Of a stretch of DNA of 64,000 nucleotides, positions 43,969-52,583 are shown piece after piece. Each line of letters starts with the position of its first letter. Position 1 is the first letter of the stretch. The DNA comes from Clostridium acetobutylicum ATCC 824. Its GTDB lineage: Bacteria > Bacillota > Clostridia > Clostridiales > Clostridiaceae. The stretch covers positions 1,646,001 through 1,710,000 of the forward strand of contig NC_003030.1 in NCBI RefSeq assembly GCF_000008765.1. The letters are read 5' to 3'. Under the pieces are notes generated by a model, which searched no databases, was not told the DNA's origin, and saw only the letters and a program-made list of their open reading frames with translations. Position numbers and translations under genes: made by a program.

Positions 43969-45270
43969 ATGAGAATGGTAGATATAATCTCAAAAAAAAG
44001 AGATGGAGGAGAACTTACAAAAGATGAAATTTATTTTTTTGTAAATGGATATACGAATGGAACGATTCCTGATTATCAGGTAAGTGCACTTACAATGGCT
44101 ATTTATTTTAAGGACATGACTGAAAGGGAAAGAGCAGATTTAACAATGGCCATGGTGAAATCTGGAGAAACTGTTGACCTATCGCAAATTGAAGGGATAA
44201 AAGTAGATAAGCACTCGACAGGCGGAGTTGGAGATACTACAACACTTGTACTGGCACCTCTTGTTGCAGCTTTAGGAGTACCAGTTGCTAAAATGTCAGG
44301 AAGAGGGTTAGGTCATACAGGAGGAACTATTGATAAACTAGAGTCTATTAGTGGCTTTAATGTAGCACTTACAAAGGAAAAGTTCGTAGAATTAGTTAAT
44401 CGTAATAAGGTTGCAGTTGTTGGTCAAACAGGCAATTTAACTCCAGCAGATAAAAAGCTATATGCACTTCGTGATGTAACTGGAAGTGTAGAATCAATTC
44501 CACTAATTGCTAGTTCTATTATGAGTAAAAAGATTGCAGCAGGAGCAGATGCAATAGTATTGGATGTAAAGACTGGTGCAGGTGCATTTATGAAGACGGA
44601 GAAGGATGCGGAAGAACTGGCACATGCTATGGTTAAAATAGGGAATAACGTTGGTAGAAAAACTATGGCAGTAATATCAGATATGTCTCAGCCTTTGGGT
44701 TTTGCCGTAGGGAATGCACTTGAGGTAAAGGAAGCTATTGATACATTAAAGGGGCAAGGACCAGAGGATTTAACAGAACTTGTTCTAACTCTTGGAAGTC
44801 AAATGGTTATGCTAGCTAAGAAGGCAAATACATTGGAAGAAGCAAAAGAAAAGCTTGTAGAGGTAATAAAAAGCGGTAAAGCTTTAGAAAAATTTAAGCT
44901 GTTTCTTGAAAGCCAAGGGGGAGATTCATCAATTGTAGATAATCCTGAAAAGTTACCGCAGTCAAAATATAAGATTGATGTTTTAGCAAAAGAAAGCGGC
45001 TTTGTTTCCAATATTGTAGCGGATGAAATTGGAATTGCAGCAATGCTTTTAGGTGCAGGAAGAGCTACAAAGGAAGATACAGTGGATTTAGCTGTTGGGC
45101 TTGTACTTAACAAAAAAGTAGGCGATAAAGTGCAAAAAGATGAACCAATTGTAACTATTTATTCAAATAGAGAAGATGTAGAAGAGGTAAAAAACAAAAT
45201 TTATAAGAGTATAGCAATTTCAAAAAAAGCTGTAAGACCAGTGCTTATTCATAAAATTATTACAGAATAA
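43969..45270 (+). CDS. pdp: Pyrimidine-nucleoside phosphorylase
   Basis: A 433-residue enzyme that cleaves uridine, deoxyuridine or thymidine with phosphate, releasing base and (deoxy)ribose-1-phosphate. The signature [18 protein letters not shown] holds the phosphate-binding loop, [18 protein letters not shown] is the second active-site segment, and [12 protein letters not shown] completes the site. The C-terminal domain is of the biotinyl-like type. RBS AGAGGTGG. It closes the salvage group and is followed by a strong terminator. Confidence 0.95.
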   Translation: MRMVDIISKKRDGGELTKDEIYFFVNGYTNGTIPDYQVSALTMAIYFKDMTERERADLTMAMVKSGETVDLSQIEGIKVDKHSTGGVGDTTTLVLAPLVAALGVPVAKMSGRGLGHTGGTIDKLESISGFNVALTKEKFVELVNRNKVAVVGQTGNLTPADKKLYALRDVTGSVESIPLIASSIMSKKIAAGADAIVLDVKTGAGAFMKTEKDAEELAHAMVKIGNNVGRKTMAVISDMSQPLGFAVGNALEVKEAIDTLKGQGPEDLTELVLTLGSQMVMLAKKANTLEEAKEKLVEVIKSGKALEKFKLFLESQGGDSSIVDNPEKLPQSKYKIDVLAKESGFVSNIVADEIGIAAMLLGAGRATKEDTVDLAVGLVLNKKVGDKVQKDEPIVTIYSNREDVEEVKNKIYKSIAISKKAVRPVLIHKIITE

Positions 45271-45282
45271 ATTTTCGTCATT

Positions 45283-45334
45283 AAAAAGCCCTATATTCCT
45301 AGAGGTTCAACTTAGGAATGATAGGGCTTTTTTT
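45283..45334 (+). terminator. Strong intrinsic terminator after pdp
   Basis: AAAGCCCTAT-ATTCCTA pairs with TAGGAAT-g-ATAGGGCTTT with one bulge, followed by seven T. Confidence 0.9.
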
Positions 45335-45374
45335 ATTTTTGTAGAATAAGTAGCATAATTTTCAAAAATAAGTA

Positions 45375-45403
45375 TTGACACAACTTAAATTTAATATTAT
45401 AAT
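45375..45403 (+). promoter_or_regulatory. Sigma-A promoter of the thioredoxin operon
   Basis: TTGACA (45375-45380), 17 bases and TATAAT (45398-45403), both perfect. Just downstream CAATTA occurs three times (45405, 45415, 45430), two of them ten bases apart on the same face of the helix. Confidence 0.85.
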
Positions 45404-45466
45404 TCAATTACACTCAATTAGATTGCGCACAATTAAATTTTAAAATGTTATATGGGAGGCAATGAA

Positions 45467-45784
45467 ATGATACAAGAGATTAATGATAAAAGTTTTGTAA
45501 ATGTTATTTCCAATTCAAAAAAGGTTGTAGTAGTTGATTTTTGGGCTACTTGGTGCGAACCCTGTAAAATGATAGCTCCTATACTTGAAGAAATTGCAGG
45601 AGAATTAAAAGAAAGTTTAGAGATTATAAAAATAAATGATGATAAAAATCGTGAGGCTGTAGATAAGTATGGAATCTCAAATATACCAACTATGTTAATA
45701 TTTAAAAATGGTGAATTACAAGAAAGTCTTACAGGATTTAATCCTAAAAATAAGCTTAAAGAGGTATTTTCCAAATATATTTAA
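45467..45784 (+). CDS. trxA: Thioredoxin with a CEPC active site
   Basis: A 105-residue thioredoxin fold: VVVVDFWATWC-EPC-KM with the redox pair Cys30 and Cys33, the cis-proline in SNIPTMLIF, and Lys near the active site. The usual CGPC is changed to CEPC, which should alter the redox potential or partner choice. I start at ATG 45467 after GGGAGG; the in-frame GGG-containing upstream start would include the RBS. It is co-transcribed with the reductase 13 bases downstream, its likely electron donor. Confidence 0.92.
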   Translation: MIQEINDKSFVNVISNSKKVVVVDFWATWCEPCKMIAPILEEIAGELKESLEIIKINDDKNREAVDKYGISNIPTMLIFKNGELQESLTGFNPKNKLKEVFSKYI

Positions 45785-45797
45785 GGAGTGGATTTCT

Positions 45798-46673
45798 ATG
45801 GACAGATATGATATAGCGATAATAGGAAGTGGACCTGCTGGATTGTCAGCGGCAATAAACGCAGTCATAAGGAATAAAAAGGTTATATTATTTGGAAGTG
45901 ATAACTTAAGCAATAAGCTTTTGAAGGCACCTAAAATAAATAACTATCTTGGAATATACGATGTTTCGGGAAAAGAGCTTAAGGAAAAGTTTTTGGAACA
46001 TCTAAAATATATGAATATAGAAATAAAAAATGAAAAAGTGAATTCAGTATATTCCATGGGAGATTATTTTGCACTTTCATTAAATCAAAAGATGTATGAA
46101 GCAACTTCCATAATAATAGCTTCAGGAGTAGAATTTTCAAAACCTTTAAATGGGGAAGACGAATTACTTGGTAAAGGAGTAGGTTATTGTGCCACTTGTG
46201 ATGCTCCGCTATATAAAGGTAAGACTGTAGCAATAGTAGGGTATACTAAAGAGGCAGAGGAAGAAGCTAATTATGTAAGTGAACTTGCAGGAAAACTTTA
46301 TTATATACCTATGTATAAGGATAAAGTAAGTTTAAAAGAAGTTATAGAGGTTGTGGAAGACAAACCAATTAGTATATTAGGTAAGGACAAGGTAAGTGGC
46401 TTACAAATGTCAAAAGGTGAAATTAATACTGATGCTGTATTTATAATAAAAGATAGTGTATCACCTGGTAAGCTTGTTCCAGGACTTTTAATGAATGGAG
46501 AACACATAGCAGTTGATATAGATATGAAAACTAATATAGAAGGATGTTTTGCAGCAGGAGATTGTGCCGGAAGACCCTACCAATACATAAAATCTGCAGG
46601 GCAGGGGCAAATAGCAGCACTTAGTGCAGTAAGCTACATAGATAAAATTAAGCTAAATAAAAAAATAATATAA
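45798..46673 (+). CDS. Thioredoxin reductase lacking NADPH motifs (ferredoxin-dependent FFTR type)
   Basis: A 291-residue flavoprotein. FAD sites are intact (IIGSGPAGLSAAI at the start and GCFAAGDC near 255), and the disulfide is Cys131-Ala-Thr-Cys134. The usual NADPH-binding GGGxSA and HRRxxxR motifs are missing: the region reads VAIVGYTKEAEEEA and YYIPMYKDK. This matches ferredoxin-dependent flavin thioredoxin reductases (FFTR) described from clostridia, which take electrons from ferredoxin instead of NADPH. ATG 45798 follows AAGGAGTG. It should reduce the CEPC thioredoxin encoded upstream. Confidence 0.88.
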   Translation: MDRYDIAIIGSGPAGLSAAINAVIRNKKVILFGSDNLSNKLLKAPKINNYLGIYDVSGKELKEKFLEHLKYMNIEIKNEKVNSVYSMGDYFALSLNQKMYEATSIIIASGVEFSKPLNGEDELLGKGVGYCATCDAPLYKGKTVAIVGYTKEAEEEANYVSELAGKLYYIPMYKDKVSLKEVIEVVEDKPISILGKDKVSGLQMSKGEINTDAVFIIKDSVSPGKLVPGLLMNGEHIAVDIDMKTNIEGCFAAGDCAGRPYQYIKSAGQGQIAALSAVSYIDKIKLNKKII

Positions 46674-46685
46674 AACAAAAATGAA

Positions 46686-46738
46686 GGGAGGAAGATTAGA
46701 TTCTGTATAATAAATATCTAGAATCTAATTGAATAATT
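46686..46738 (+). promoter_or_regulatory. RBS separated from the peroxidase start by a hairpin
   Basis: The only good RBS, GGGAGGA (46686-46692), is 46 bases before ATG 46739. Between them, bases 46694-46703 pair with 46721-46730 (nine Watson-Crick pairs and a G-T). Folding would bring the RBS to about nine bases from the ATG. The stem loop also contains TATAAT (46706-46711), so an internal promoter is the rival reading. Confidence 0.55.
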
Positions 46739-47284
46739 ATGTCAGTATATGATTTTAAAGCAAAAACAATAGAAGGAAAAGAGGTATCTTTAGATACTTA
46801 TAAGGGAAAGGTTTTAATAATAGCAAATACTGCAAGTAAATGCGGATTTACACCACAATATGAGGGACTTGAAAAGCTGTATAAAGAATACAAAGATAAG
46901 GGGCTCGAAATATTAGGCTTCCCAAGTAATCAATTTGCAGAACAGGAACCAGGAGATAATAATGAAGTAAAGAATTTTTGCAAACTTAATTATGGAGTAA
47001 CCTTTCAACTATTTGAAAAAACAGATGTAAGAGATGAAAATGCACATCCTTTATTTAACTACTTAACTGAGAATGCTCCATTTAAGGGATTTGATTTAAA
47101 TCATCCAACAGGAAAAATGCTTTCAGAGGTTTTAGAGAAGAATTTTCCAAAGTTCTTAGAAGGAAATTCAGTAAAATGGAACTTTACAAAGTTTTTAATA
47201 GATAGAGATGGAAATGTTGTAAAAAGATTTGAACCAACTTCTGAACCAAGTGATATGGTTAAAGATATAGAAAAGTTATTATAA
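46739..47284 (+). CDS. Glutathione-peroxidase-like thiol peroxidase
   Basis: A 181-residue peroxidase. Catalytic Cys35 replaces selenocysteine in NTASKCGFT; Gln in FPSNQF and Trp/Asn in VKWNFTKF complete the tetrad. A second Cys in NFCKLNYG suits the resolving role found in thioredoxin-dependent members, so despite the name it is probably reduced by thioredoxin. The position after trx and its reductase supports this. The start at MSVYDFKAK matches the family N-terminus, though no RBS is close; see the hairpin just upstream. Confidence 0.93.
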   Translation: MSVYDFKAKTIEGKEVSLDTYKGKVLIIANTASKCGFTPQYEGLEKLYKEYKDKGLEILGFPSNQFAEQEPGDNNEVKNFCKLNYGVTFQLFEKTDVRDENAHPLFNYLTENAPFKGFDLNHPTGKMLSEVLEKNFPKFLEGNSVKWNFTKFLIDRDGNVVKRFEPTSEPSDMVKDIEKLL

Positions 47285-47289
47285 AATTT

Positions 47290-47336
47290 GAAGAAGGGCA
47301 ATAGCAGAATACTTTATGCTATTACTCTTCTTTTTT
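47290..47336. terminator. Terminator shared by convergent gpx-like and msrB genes
   Basis: GAAGAA and AATAGCA pair with TGCTATT and TTCTTC around a short loop, followed by T; the right arm overlaps the end of the msrB gene. Confidence 0.7.
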
Positions 47337-47762
47337 ATTAAATAATTTTAGATATTCACCATACCCCTCTTCTTCTAAGGCTTCTTTTGGAATGAATTTT
47401 AAAGAAGCGCTATTTATACAGTATCTTAAACCGCCTTTATCTTTAGGACCGTCATCAAAGACATGACCAAGGTGAGAATCGCTATCTTTACTTCTGATTT
47501 CTATCCTTTTCATGTTATAGCTAAAGTCTGTATTAGCTTTTATATTTTCTTTGACAATTGGTTTAGTAAAGCTGGGCCACCCGCAGCCTGAATCAAATTT
47601 ATCTAAGGATGTAAACAAAGGTTTTCCAGAAATTATATCTACGTAAATTCCTTCAGATTTATTATCCCAATACTCATTATTAAAAGGGGGTTCTGTAGCA
47701 TTATTTTGAGTAACCTCATATTGTAATGGAGTTAATTTTTTAGATAAATCATCTTTTTTCAT
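47322..47762 (-). CDS. msrB: Peptide methionine-R-sulfoxide reductase
   Basis: A 146-residue enzyme that repairs the R-epimer of methionine sulfoxide in proteins. Catalytic Cys115 lies in [11 protein letters not shown], and Cys60 in DSGCGWPSF is the resolving residue reduced by thioredoxin. [10 protein letters not shown] is the third signature. It lacks the two CxxC zinc pairs of the metal-binding class. It converges with the peroxidase gene and belongs to the same thiol-repair cluster. RBS AAAGGAGAG on the minus strand. Confidence 0.95.
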
Positions 47763-47894
47763 TCTACTCTCTCCTTTTGTTTTATAGAAATAGTATATGC
47801 ATATAAATTATCTGTAAACTTTATTTTTTATTTTAAATGATTCAGTAATTTTATGGTAAAATAAGTATATCATATATGCAGGGAGGTATGTAAA

Positions 47895-48398
47895 ATGGAT
47901 ATAATAAATAATAGAAGAAGTATAAGAAATTACAAAGGAAAAAAAGTTGAAAAAGAAAAAATAGAAAAGCTTTTAAGAGCAGCAATGCAAGCGCCATCAG
48001 CAGGGAATCAACAGCCATGGGAATTTATAGTGCTTGAGGATAGAGAAAACATAGATAAACTCTCTAATTTTAGTAAATATGCGAACTCTCTAAAAACTGC
48101 ACCACTAGCAATTGTACTTTTAGCAGATGAAGAAAAAATGAAAATTTCAGAAATGTGGGAGCAAGATATGGCAGCAGCAGCTGAAAATATTTTGCTTGAG
48201 GCTGCTTACCTAGATTTGGGAGCAGTATGGCTTGGAGCTCAGCCTATTGAAGAAAGAGTAAAAAATTTAAAAGAAATGTTTAATTTAAAATCAAATATAA
48301 AGCCTTTTTGTGTAATAAGTGTTGGATATCCAGAAAATAGTGAAAATAAATTTATAGACAGATTCGATGCAAAGAGGATTCACATAGAAAAGTATTAA
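47895..48398 (+). CDS. Nitroreductase-family flavoprotein
   Basis: A 167-residue FMN protein. NNRRSIRNYKGKKVEKEKIEKLLRAAMQAPSAGNQQPWEF is the family start, with the FMN-binding Arg-Ser-Arg and the SAGNQQPW loop; AAAAENILLEAAYLDLGAVWLG and ISVGYPE are the other flavin contacts. It may reduce nitro compounds, quinones or flavins with NAD(P)H, and its place after the redox cluster fits detoxification of oxidants. RBS GGGAGG. The substrate cannot be inferred. Confidence 0.9.
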   Translation: MDIINNRRSIRNYKGKKVEKEKIEKLLRAAMQAPSAGNQQPWEFIVLEDRENIDKLSNFSKYANSLKTAPLAIVLLADEEKMKISEMWEQDMAAAAENILLEAAYLDLGAVWLGAQPIEERVKNLKEMFNLKSNIKPFCVISVGYPENSENKFIDRFDAKRIHIEKY

Positions 48399-48460
48399 AA
48401 GTAGATAATATTTTTAAGGTTATTTGAAAAAGATTATTGTTACACAAGATCATTACTTAT

Positions 48461-48490
48461 AGGAGCGCAATTTGTAGTTGGGCTCCTTTT
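48461..48490 (+). terminator. Intrinsic terminator
   Basis: AGGAGC (48461-48466) pairs with GCTCCT (48482-48487) and is followed by TTT. Confidence 0.6.
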
Positions 48491-48561
48491 AAATCTTCAT
48501 AAAAACTACAAAAAAAGCTATTATAATAGGTAAGGTATTAAAATACTTAGGAGTGAATTTT

Positions 48562-49245
48562 ATGAAAAACATATTGGTAGTAGAGGATGAGGAGAATGTA
48601 CTTGAAATTGTAAGAGCTTATCTTGAAAAAGAGGGCTACAATGTATATTGCACTACACAAGGACTTGATGGAATAGAATTATTTAAAAAAGTAAAGTTTC
48701 AATTAGTTATTTTGGATTTAATGCTTCCAGATATTGATGGGGAAGAGGTATGCAGAATATTAAGAAGAATTTCAGATGTGTACATATTTATTTTAACAGC
48801 TAAAGTAGCTCTAAAGGACAGAATAGAAGGATTAAACATGGGAGCAGATGAGTATTTGCTAAAGCCTTGCAGTCCAAGAGAACTTACAGCAAGGGTTAAC
48901 GCTCTTTTCAGACGAGTTTTTAAGGATGAGAATAATACTGATTTTGATGATGGAAATTTGCAAATATGTAGTGATAAAAGAATCGTAAGAATTAAGGATC
49001 AGCAAATAAGTTTAACCCCCAATGAATTTGATATACTATATGCTTTAGTTTTAAATAAGGGGAGGGTTTTAAGTAGAGAACAGTTAATTGAGAGGGTATT
49101 TGGTTTAGACTTCGATGGATTCGATAGAACAATAGATGTTCACATAAAAAATATAAGAAAAAAAATAGAAGAGGATACGAAAAAACCGAAATATATTATA
49201 ACTGTAACTAAACTTGGTTATAAATTTGGTGGTGATATAAAATGA
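48562..49245 (+). CDS. OmpR/PhoB-family response regulator
   Basis: About 227 residues: receiver domain (phosphoacceptor Asp52 in VILDLMLP; VEDEEN acidic pocket; Lys in YLLKPCS) and a C-terminal winged helix ending in TVTKLGYKFGG. ATG 48562 is about eight bases after TAGGAG; the GTG 48553 within it is less likely. The last four bases overlap the kinase gene. The third two-component pair in this window. Its targets are unknown, but the copper protein encoded next is convergent rather than co-directional. Confidence 0.9.
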   Translation: MKNILVVEDEENVLEIVRAYLEKEGYNVYCTTQGLDGIELFKKVKFQLVILDLMLPDIDGEEVCRILRRISDVYIFILTAKVALKDRIEGLNMGADEYLLKPCSPRELTARVNALFRRVFKDENNTDFDDGNLQICSDKRIVRIKDQQISLTPNEFDILYALVLNKGRVLSREQLIERVFGLDFDGFDRTIDVHIKNIRKKIEEDTKKPKYIITVTKLGYKFGGDIK

Positions 49246-50615
49246 GGAGTATAAGAAGAGAAGTTAGCATTATATTGATATTATGTACAATATCTGGAGT
49301 GATTCTATCAGCACTTTTTGTAAATATAGCCATGAATGCTACTTTTAATAAATATATGGTTAATATTCAAAAGCAAAGGAATAGCAGAATTGTAAGTTAT
49401 TTTGAGGAAATTTATAAGAGAGACAAAAGGTGGACACAAAACTCTGGAGCAGAAATGATGCATGAAGCCTACATGAGTGATTATTGCCTAACGTTAATGG
49501 ATAATTCTAAAAAAGTTATTTGGGGTATGAATCCTAATGATATTAGAAACAGCAATCACTGGATTATGAAAACTGAAGGTAAAGGTGTATACAGTTCCAA
49601 AACCTTTCCGATAAAGGTTGACGGAAAGGTAGAAGGCTATGTTATGGTAGGGCAATATCATGCAGTCATATTATCCGAGGCGGATATCAACTTTAAGAAT
49701 TCCATAAATCAAGGTATTGGTTTAAGTGCTCTTGTTGCTATTATTATTGTTGCATTATTAAGTTTAATTGTATCAAAAGGATTTTCACGTCCAATTAAAA
49801 AGGTTTCAGAGACCTCAGTCCAACTATCTAAGGGAAATTACGAGTTTAGGTCTGAAATAAAAAGCAATATAAATGAAATAAATGATTTAATAAAAAGTAT
49901 TAATATGCTTGGAGGAACTTTAAAGCACCAAAATCTTCTTAGAAGAAGGCTTATATCTGATATATCCCATGAAATAAGAACTCCGCTTAATGTGCTACAA
50001 AATAATCTAGAAGCTATGATAGATGGAATAATACCTGTTACAGAAGATAGGTTAGTTAAATTAAATGAAGAAGTTATAAGGTTTGGTGAGCTTTTAAATA
50101 ATTTAGATTTACTTAAAAGATTTGAGACTGAGGAGAGTTCAGTGAGTATGAAGAAAATACCCTTAGATAAGATTATAAGGGGAATTTGCAAAGAATTTCT
50201 CAATGTTGCAAAAGAAAATAATATAGAAATTCATACAAATATACCTGAGGGCTACTATATGATTTTAGGTGATGAGAATAAGTTAAAGCAAGTATTTATA
50301 AATTTATTATCCAATTCAGTTAAGTTTAATAATAAAAAGGGTGATATATGGATTTCTCTTGATGAAGAAGACAAGGAAATAGTAGCAAGGATAAAGGACA
50401 ATGGTATTGGTATAAAAAAAGAGGATTTGCCATATGTGTTTGAAAGATTATATAGGGGAGATAAAAGTAGACATAAGGCTATTGGAAACGGAATAGGTTT
50501 ATCTATTGTAAAGACTGTACTTGATATTCATTTAGCACGCATTGAAGTTAAAAGTGAAGAAGGAATTGGATCTGAGTTTACAATATATTTTCCTAAAGAT
50601 AAAAGGAATAATTAA
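49242..50615 (+). CDS. Sensor histidine kinase
   Basis: A 457-residue membrane kinase. Helices at about 8-30 and 160-183 bracket an outside sensor domain (HWIMKTEGKGVYSSKTFPI) that resembles a PAS-like fold, followed by a HAMP domain. His243 in SDISHEIRTP is phosphorylated; NLLSNSVKFN, DNGIGI and NGIGLSI bind ATP. It overlaps the response-regulator gene by four bases (ATGA) and ends inside the bidirectional terminator at 50601. Confidence 0.92.
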   Translation: MRSIRREVSIILILCTISGVILSALFVNIAMNATFNKYMVNIQKQRNSRIVSYFEEIYKRDKRWTQNSGAEMMHEAYMSDYCLTLMDNSKKVIWGMNPNDIRNSNHWIMKTEGKGVYSSKTFPIKVDGKVEGYVMVGQYHAVILSEADINFKNSINQGIGLSALVAIIIVALLSLIVSKGFSRPIKKVSETSVQLSKGNYEFRSEIKSNINEINDLIKSINMLGGTLKHQNLLRRRLISDISHEIRTPLNVLQNNLEAMIDGIIPVTEDRLVKLNEEVIRFGELLNNLDLLKRFETEESSVSMKKIPLDKIIRGICKEFLNVAKENNIEIHTNIPEGYYMILGDENKLKQVFINLLSNSVKFNNKKGDIWISLDEEDKEIVARIKDNGIGIKKEDLPYVFERLYRGDKSRHKAIGNGIGLSIVKTVLDIHLARIEVKSEEGIGSEFTIYFPKDKRNN

Positions 50616-50630
50616 AAAATTATTCCTTTT
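50601..50630. terminator. Bidirectional terminator overlapping the kinase stop codon
   Basis: AAAAGGAATAATT (50601-50613) pairs with AATTATTCCTTTT (50618-50630). It serves both convergent transcripts. Confidence 0.9.
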
Positions 50631-50637
50631 ATCTAAA

Positions 50638-52443
50638 TTACCTGCCTAAGTATTTTGTTCTTATTTGTTCTAAATCTGAAGTATTTAAATCGTCTACTAC
50701 TTCTAATGCTTCTATCATGTTATTGTCTTTAACAATTCCATAACTACCGCTAGTATCTATTTTAAAATCTACTTCCACGATGCCTTTCTTTCCATTAAAG
50801 GTAGTTACAGTTTGGCGTGTATTTAAATCTATAATAGAATATTCTCCATTAGGGTTATCAAAACCGTTTAAATCTACACTTAATTTTGTCTCTACTCCTT
50901 TATTTAAAACAGATATAAGAGGTTGAAATTCGTAGCCCTTTCCCGTAAGTGTTAGAGACTGAGAATTTCCATTTAAGTTAGCCTTATTAACCAAGTTAGC
51001 TGTAGGAACCTTTGATATATCACTGCCATAAATACTTGAAGCTTGGGAGCTAGAAGAGGCAGAGCTTCCACCAGTACAACAACTCATTCCACTGCTTGGT
51101 TTTGGAATTGAAGAATCTTTTTTTGAGGTATCAACTGAAGCTACATTGTCAACAACCTTTATTACTCCTCTAATCATGCCCATAGAACAACTGAAAGAAA
51201 TGTCCTTGCCCTTTGGAGTAAACTCAATTACATTCTCACCTGATTTTAAAGTGATCTCTTTGTTTAAATCAGGAATAACAATTGTTCCATTGCAGGAATT
51301 TAAGGACTTCCCATCGATAATCCACTTAACAGGTTTGTTTTTTTCAACATACAATCCATTTGGGGTATAGCCATTTTCATCAGCTGTCATTTTAATTACC
51401 TGTACTCCATTAACAATTTTTGCTTTAGAAGCTGAGTTGTTAGTGTCTTTTGAAGGTGAAGCCAGAACGGAGTTCTTTATGCTACTAACAGTAGGAACAT
51501 TAACACCAGCAAGAGCTAATCCACGTCCACCCATTATTATACCTAGAACCATCACAAGAATTCCGCTGAATTTTAATAAAACTTTAGTACTTCCTTTGCT
51601 TATAAAACCTGACAAAACACCAAAGGTCATCATTAAAGGAATTGTACCTAGGGAAAATACAAATAGGGATAGTGCACCCTTTATAGGACTTCCCGTACTT
51701 AACGCATAAAGCTGCATAGTTTGCAGAGGGCCACAAGGCATTAAACCATTTAACATACCAATAAAGAATGGTGTCTTTGGAGCTTTTTTAAATATGCGTC
51801 TTGGAAAAGGTAATTTTAGTTGTATTTTTCTAAAAAGACTAAAACCGCTCATATTTAGTCCCATAATAATCATAAATGCGGCTGCGAATATCTGTAAGAA
51901 AGATTTTAAGCCCAGTGAAAGATTAAATACAGAACCAAGAGCACCAACTATTCCTCCTAGTATAGTATAGGATAAAACTCTTCCACTATTATAAAGTATA
52001 GCTGATTTTATTGAAGAGCTTTTGTTTCCTTCTTTGGTAATACTTTGAGAAAGCAGTATACCGCCGCACATACCAACACAATGAATAGAAGTTAGTACTC
52101 CAACAATAAATATTATGAAGTATGTAGCTCCTTTTAGCTTTGAGGTTATATCAAAGCCAGAAGTAGAGGTGCTCATAAAAACCATAAATAGGGCAATTAA
52201 AGCAAATCCAGCTATTTTGTAAATATTTTTAGCTTCTGTTCTGTAACCAGCACTATTTATTTCACTTTTGATTTTTTGTATTGTGCAAATTGTATCATCA
52301 TATTCTATAGTAACAATTTGTTTAACGAAACTGGCTTTAACAGATATAACACCAGGGAGAGTTTTTAGTGCTTTTTCAATCTTTTTTTCACAAGAGGTGC
52401 AGGTCATATCATATACCTTTATACTATCTTTTTTTATACTCAT
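50638..52443 (-). CDS. Copper-handling fusion: HMA domain, TauE/SafE-like membrane domain, cupredoxin-like domains
   Basis: About 601 residues. Residues 8-70 are a heavy-metal-associated domain with the Cys pair Cys15 and Cys18 in MTCTSCEKK. After one helix (about 85-105), six or more helices form a TauE/SafE-like (sulfite exporter/UreH-type) unit with the paired motifs SIHCVGMCGGI and NGLMPCGPLQ. A cupredoxin-like domain follows (about 345-440; Cys in SLNSCNGT and CSMGM as possible copper ligands). A Ser-rich linker with SCCTGG and a last beta domain end the protein. The set resembles proteins that move or insert copper at the membrane. ATG 52443 follows GGAGG; the longer frame lacks an RBS. 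Confidence 0.85.
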   Translation of the reverse strand: MSIKKDSIKVYDMTCTSCEKKIEKALKTLPGVISVKASFVKQIVTIEYDDTICTIQKIKSEINSAGYRTEAKNIYKIAGFALIALFMVFMSTSTSGFDITSKLKGATYFIIFIVGVLTSIHCVGMCGGILLSQSITKEGNKSSSIKSAILYNSGRVLSYTILGGIVGALGSVFNLSLGLKSFLQIFAAAFMIIMGLNMSGFSLFRKIQLKLPFPRRIFKKAPKTPFFIGMLNGLMPCGPLQTMQLYALSTGSPIKGALSLFVFSLGTIPLMMTFGVLSGFISKGSTKVLLKFSGILVMVLGIIMGGRGLALAGVNVPTVSSIKNSVLASPSKDTNNSASKAKIVNGVQVIKMTADENGYTPNGLYVEKNKPVKWIIDGKSLNSCNGTIVIPDLNKEITLKSGENVIEFTPKGKDISFSCSMGMIRGVIKVVDNVASVDTSKKDSSIPKPSSGMSCCTGGSSASSSSQASSIYGSDISKVPTANLVNKANLNGNSQSLTLTGKGYEFQPLISVLNKGVETKLSVDLNGFDNPNGEYSIIDLNTRQTVTTFNGKKGIVEVDFKIDTSGSYGIVKDNNMIEALEVVDDLNTSDLEQIRTKYLGR

Positions 52444-52583
52444 TTCAAACCTCCATAATTTAATTATAGCAATCAATTTCATATGCTAATTGTATTAAAT
52501 AGTTGTGTAGATTTTATGAAGAAATATTATATTTTAGGATTTTTTAGTAAAATATAGTATAAAGTTATATTTCTTATATGTAT

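Noticed and set aside
45708-45797. N-terminal extension of the thioredoxin reductase
   Set aside because: It overlaps the trxA coding region in another frame; the FAD-binding N-terminus starts at ATG 45798 behind AAGGAGTG.
46706-46711. TATAAT in the peroxidase leader as a promoter
   Set aside because: No acceptable -35 lies 16-18 bases upstream and the extended -10 TGN is absent; kept only as the rival to the bridged RBS.
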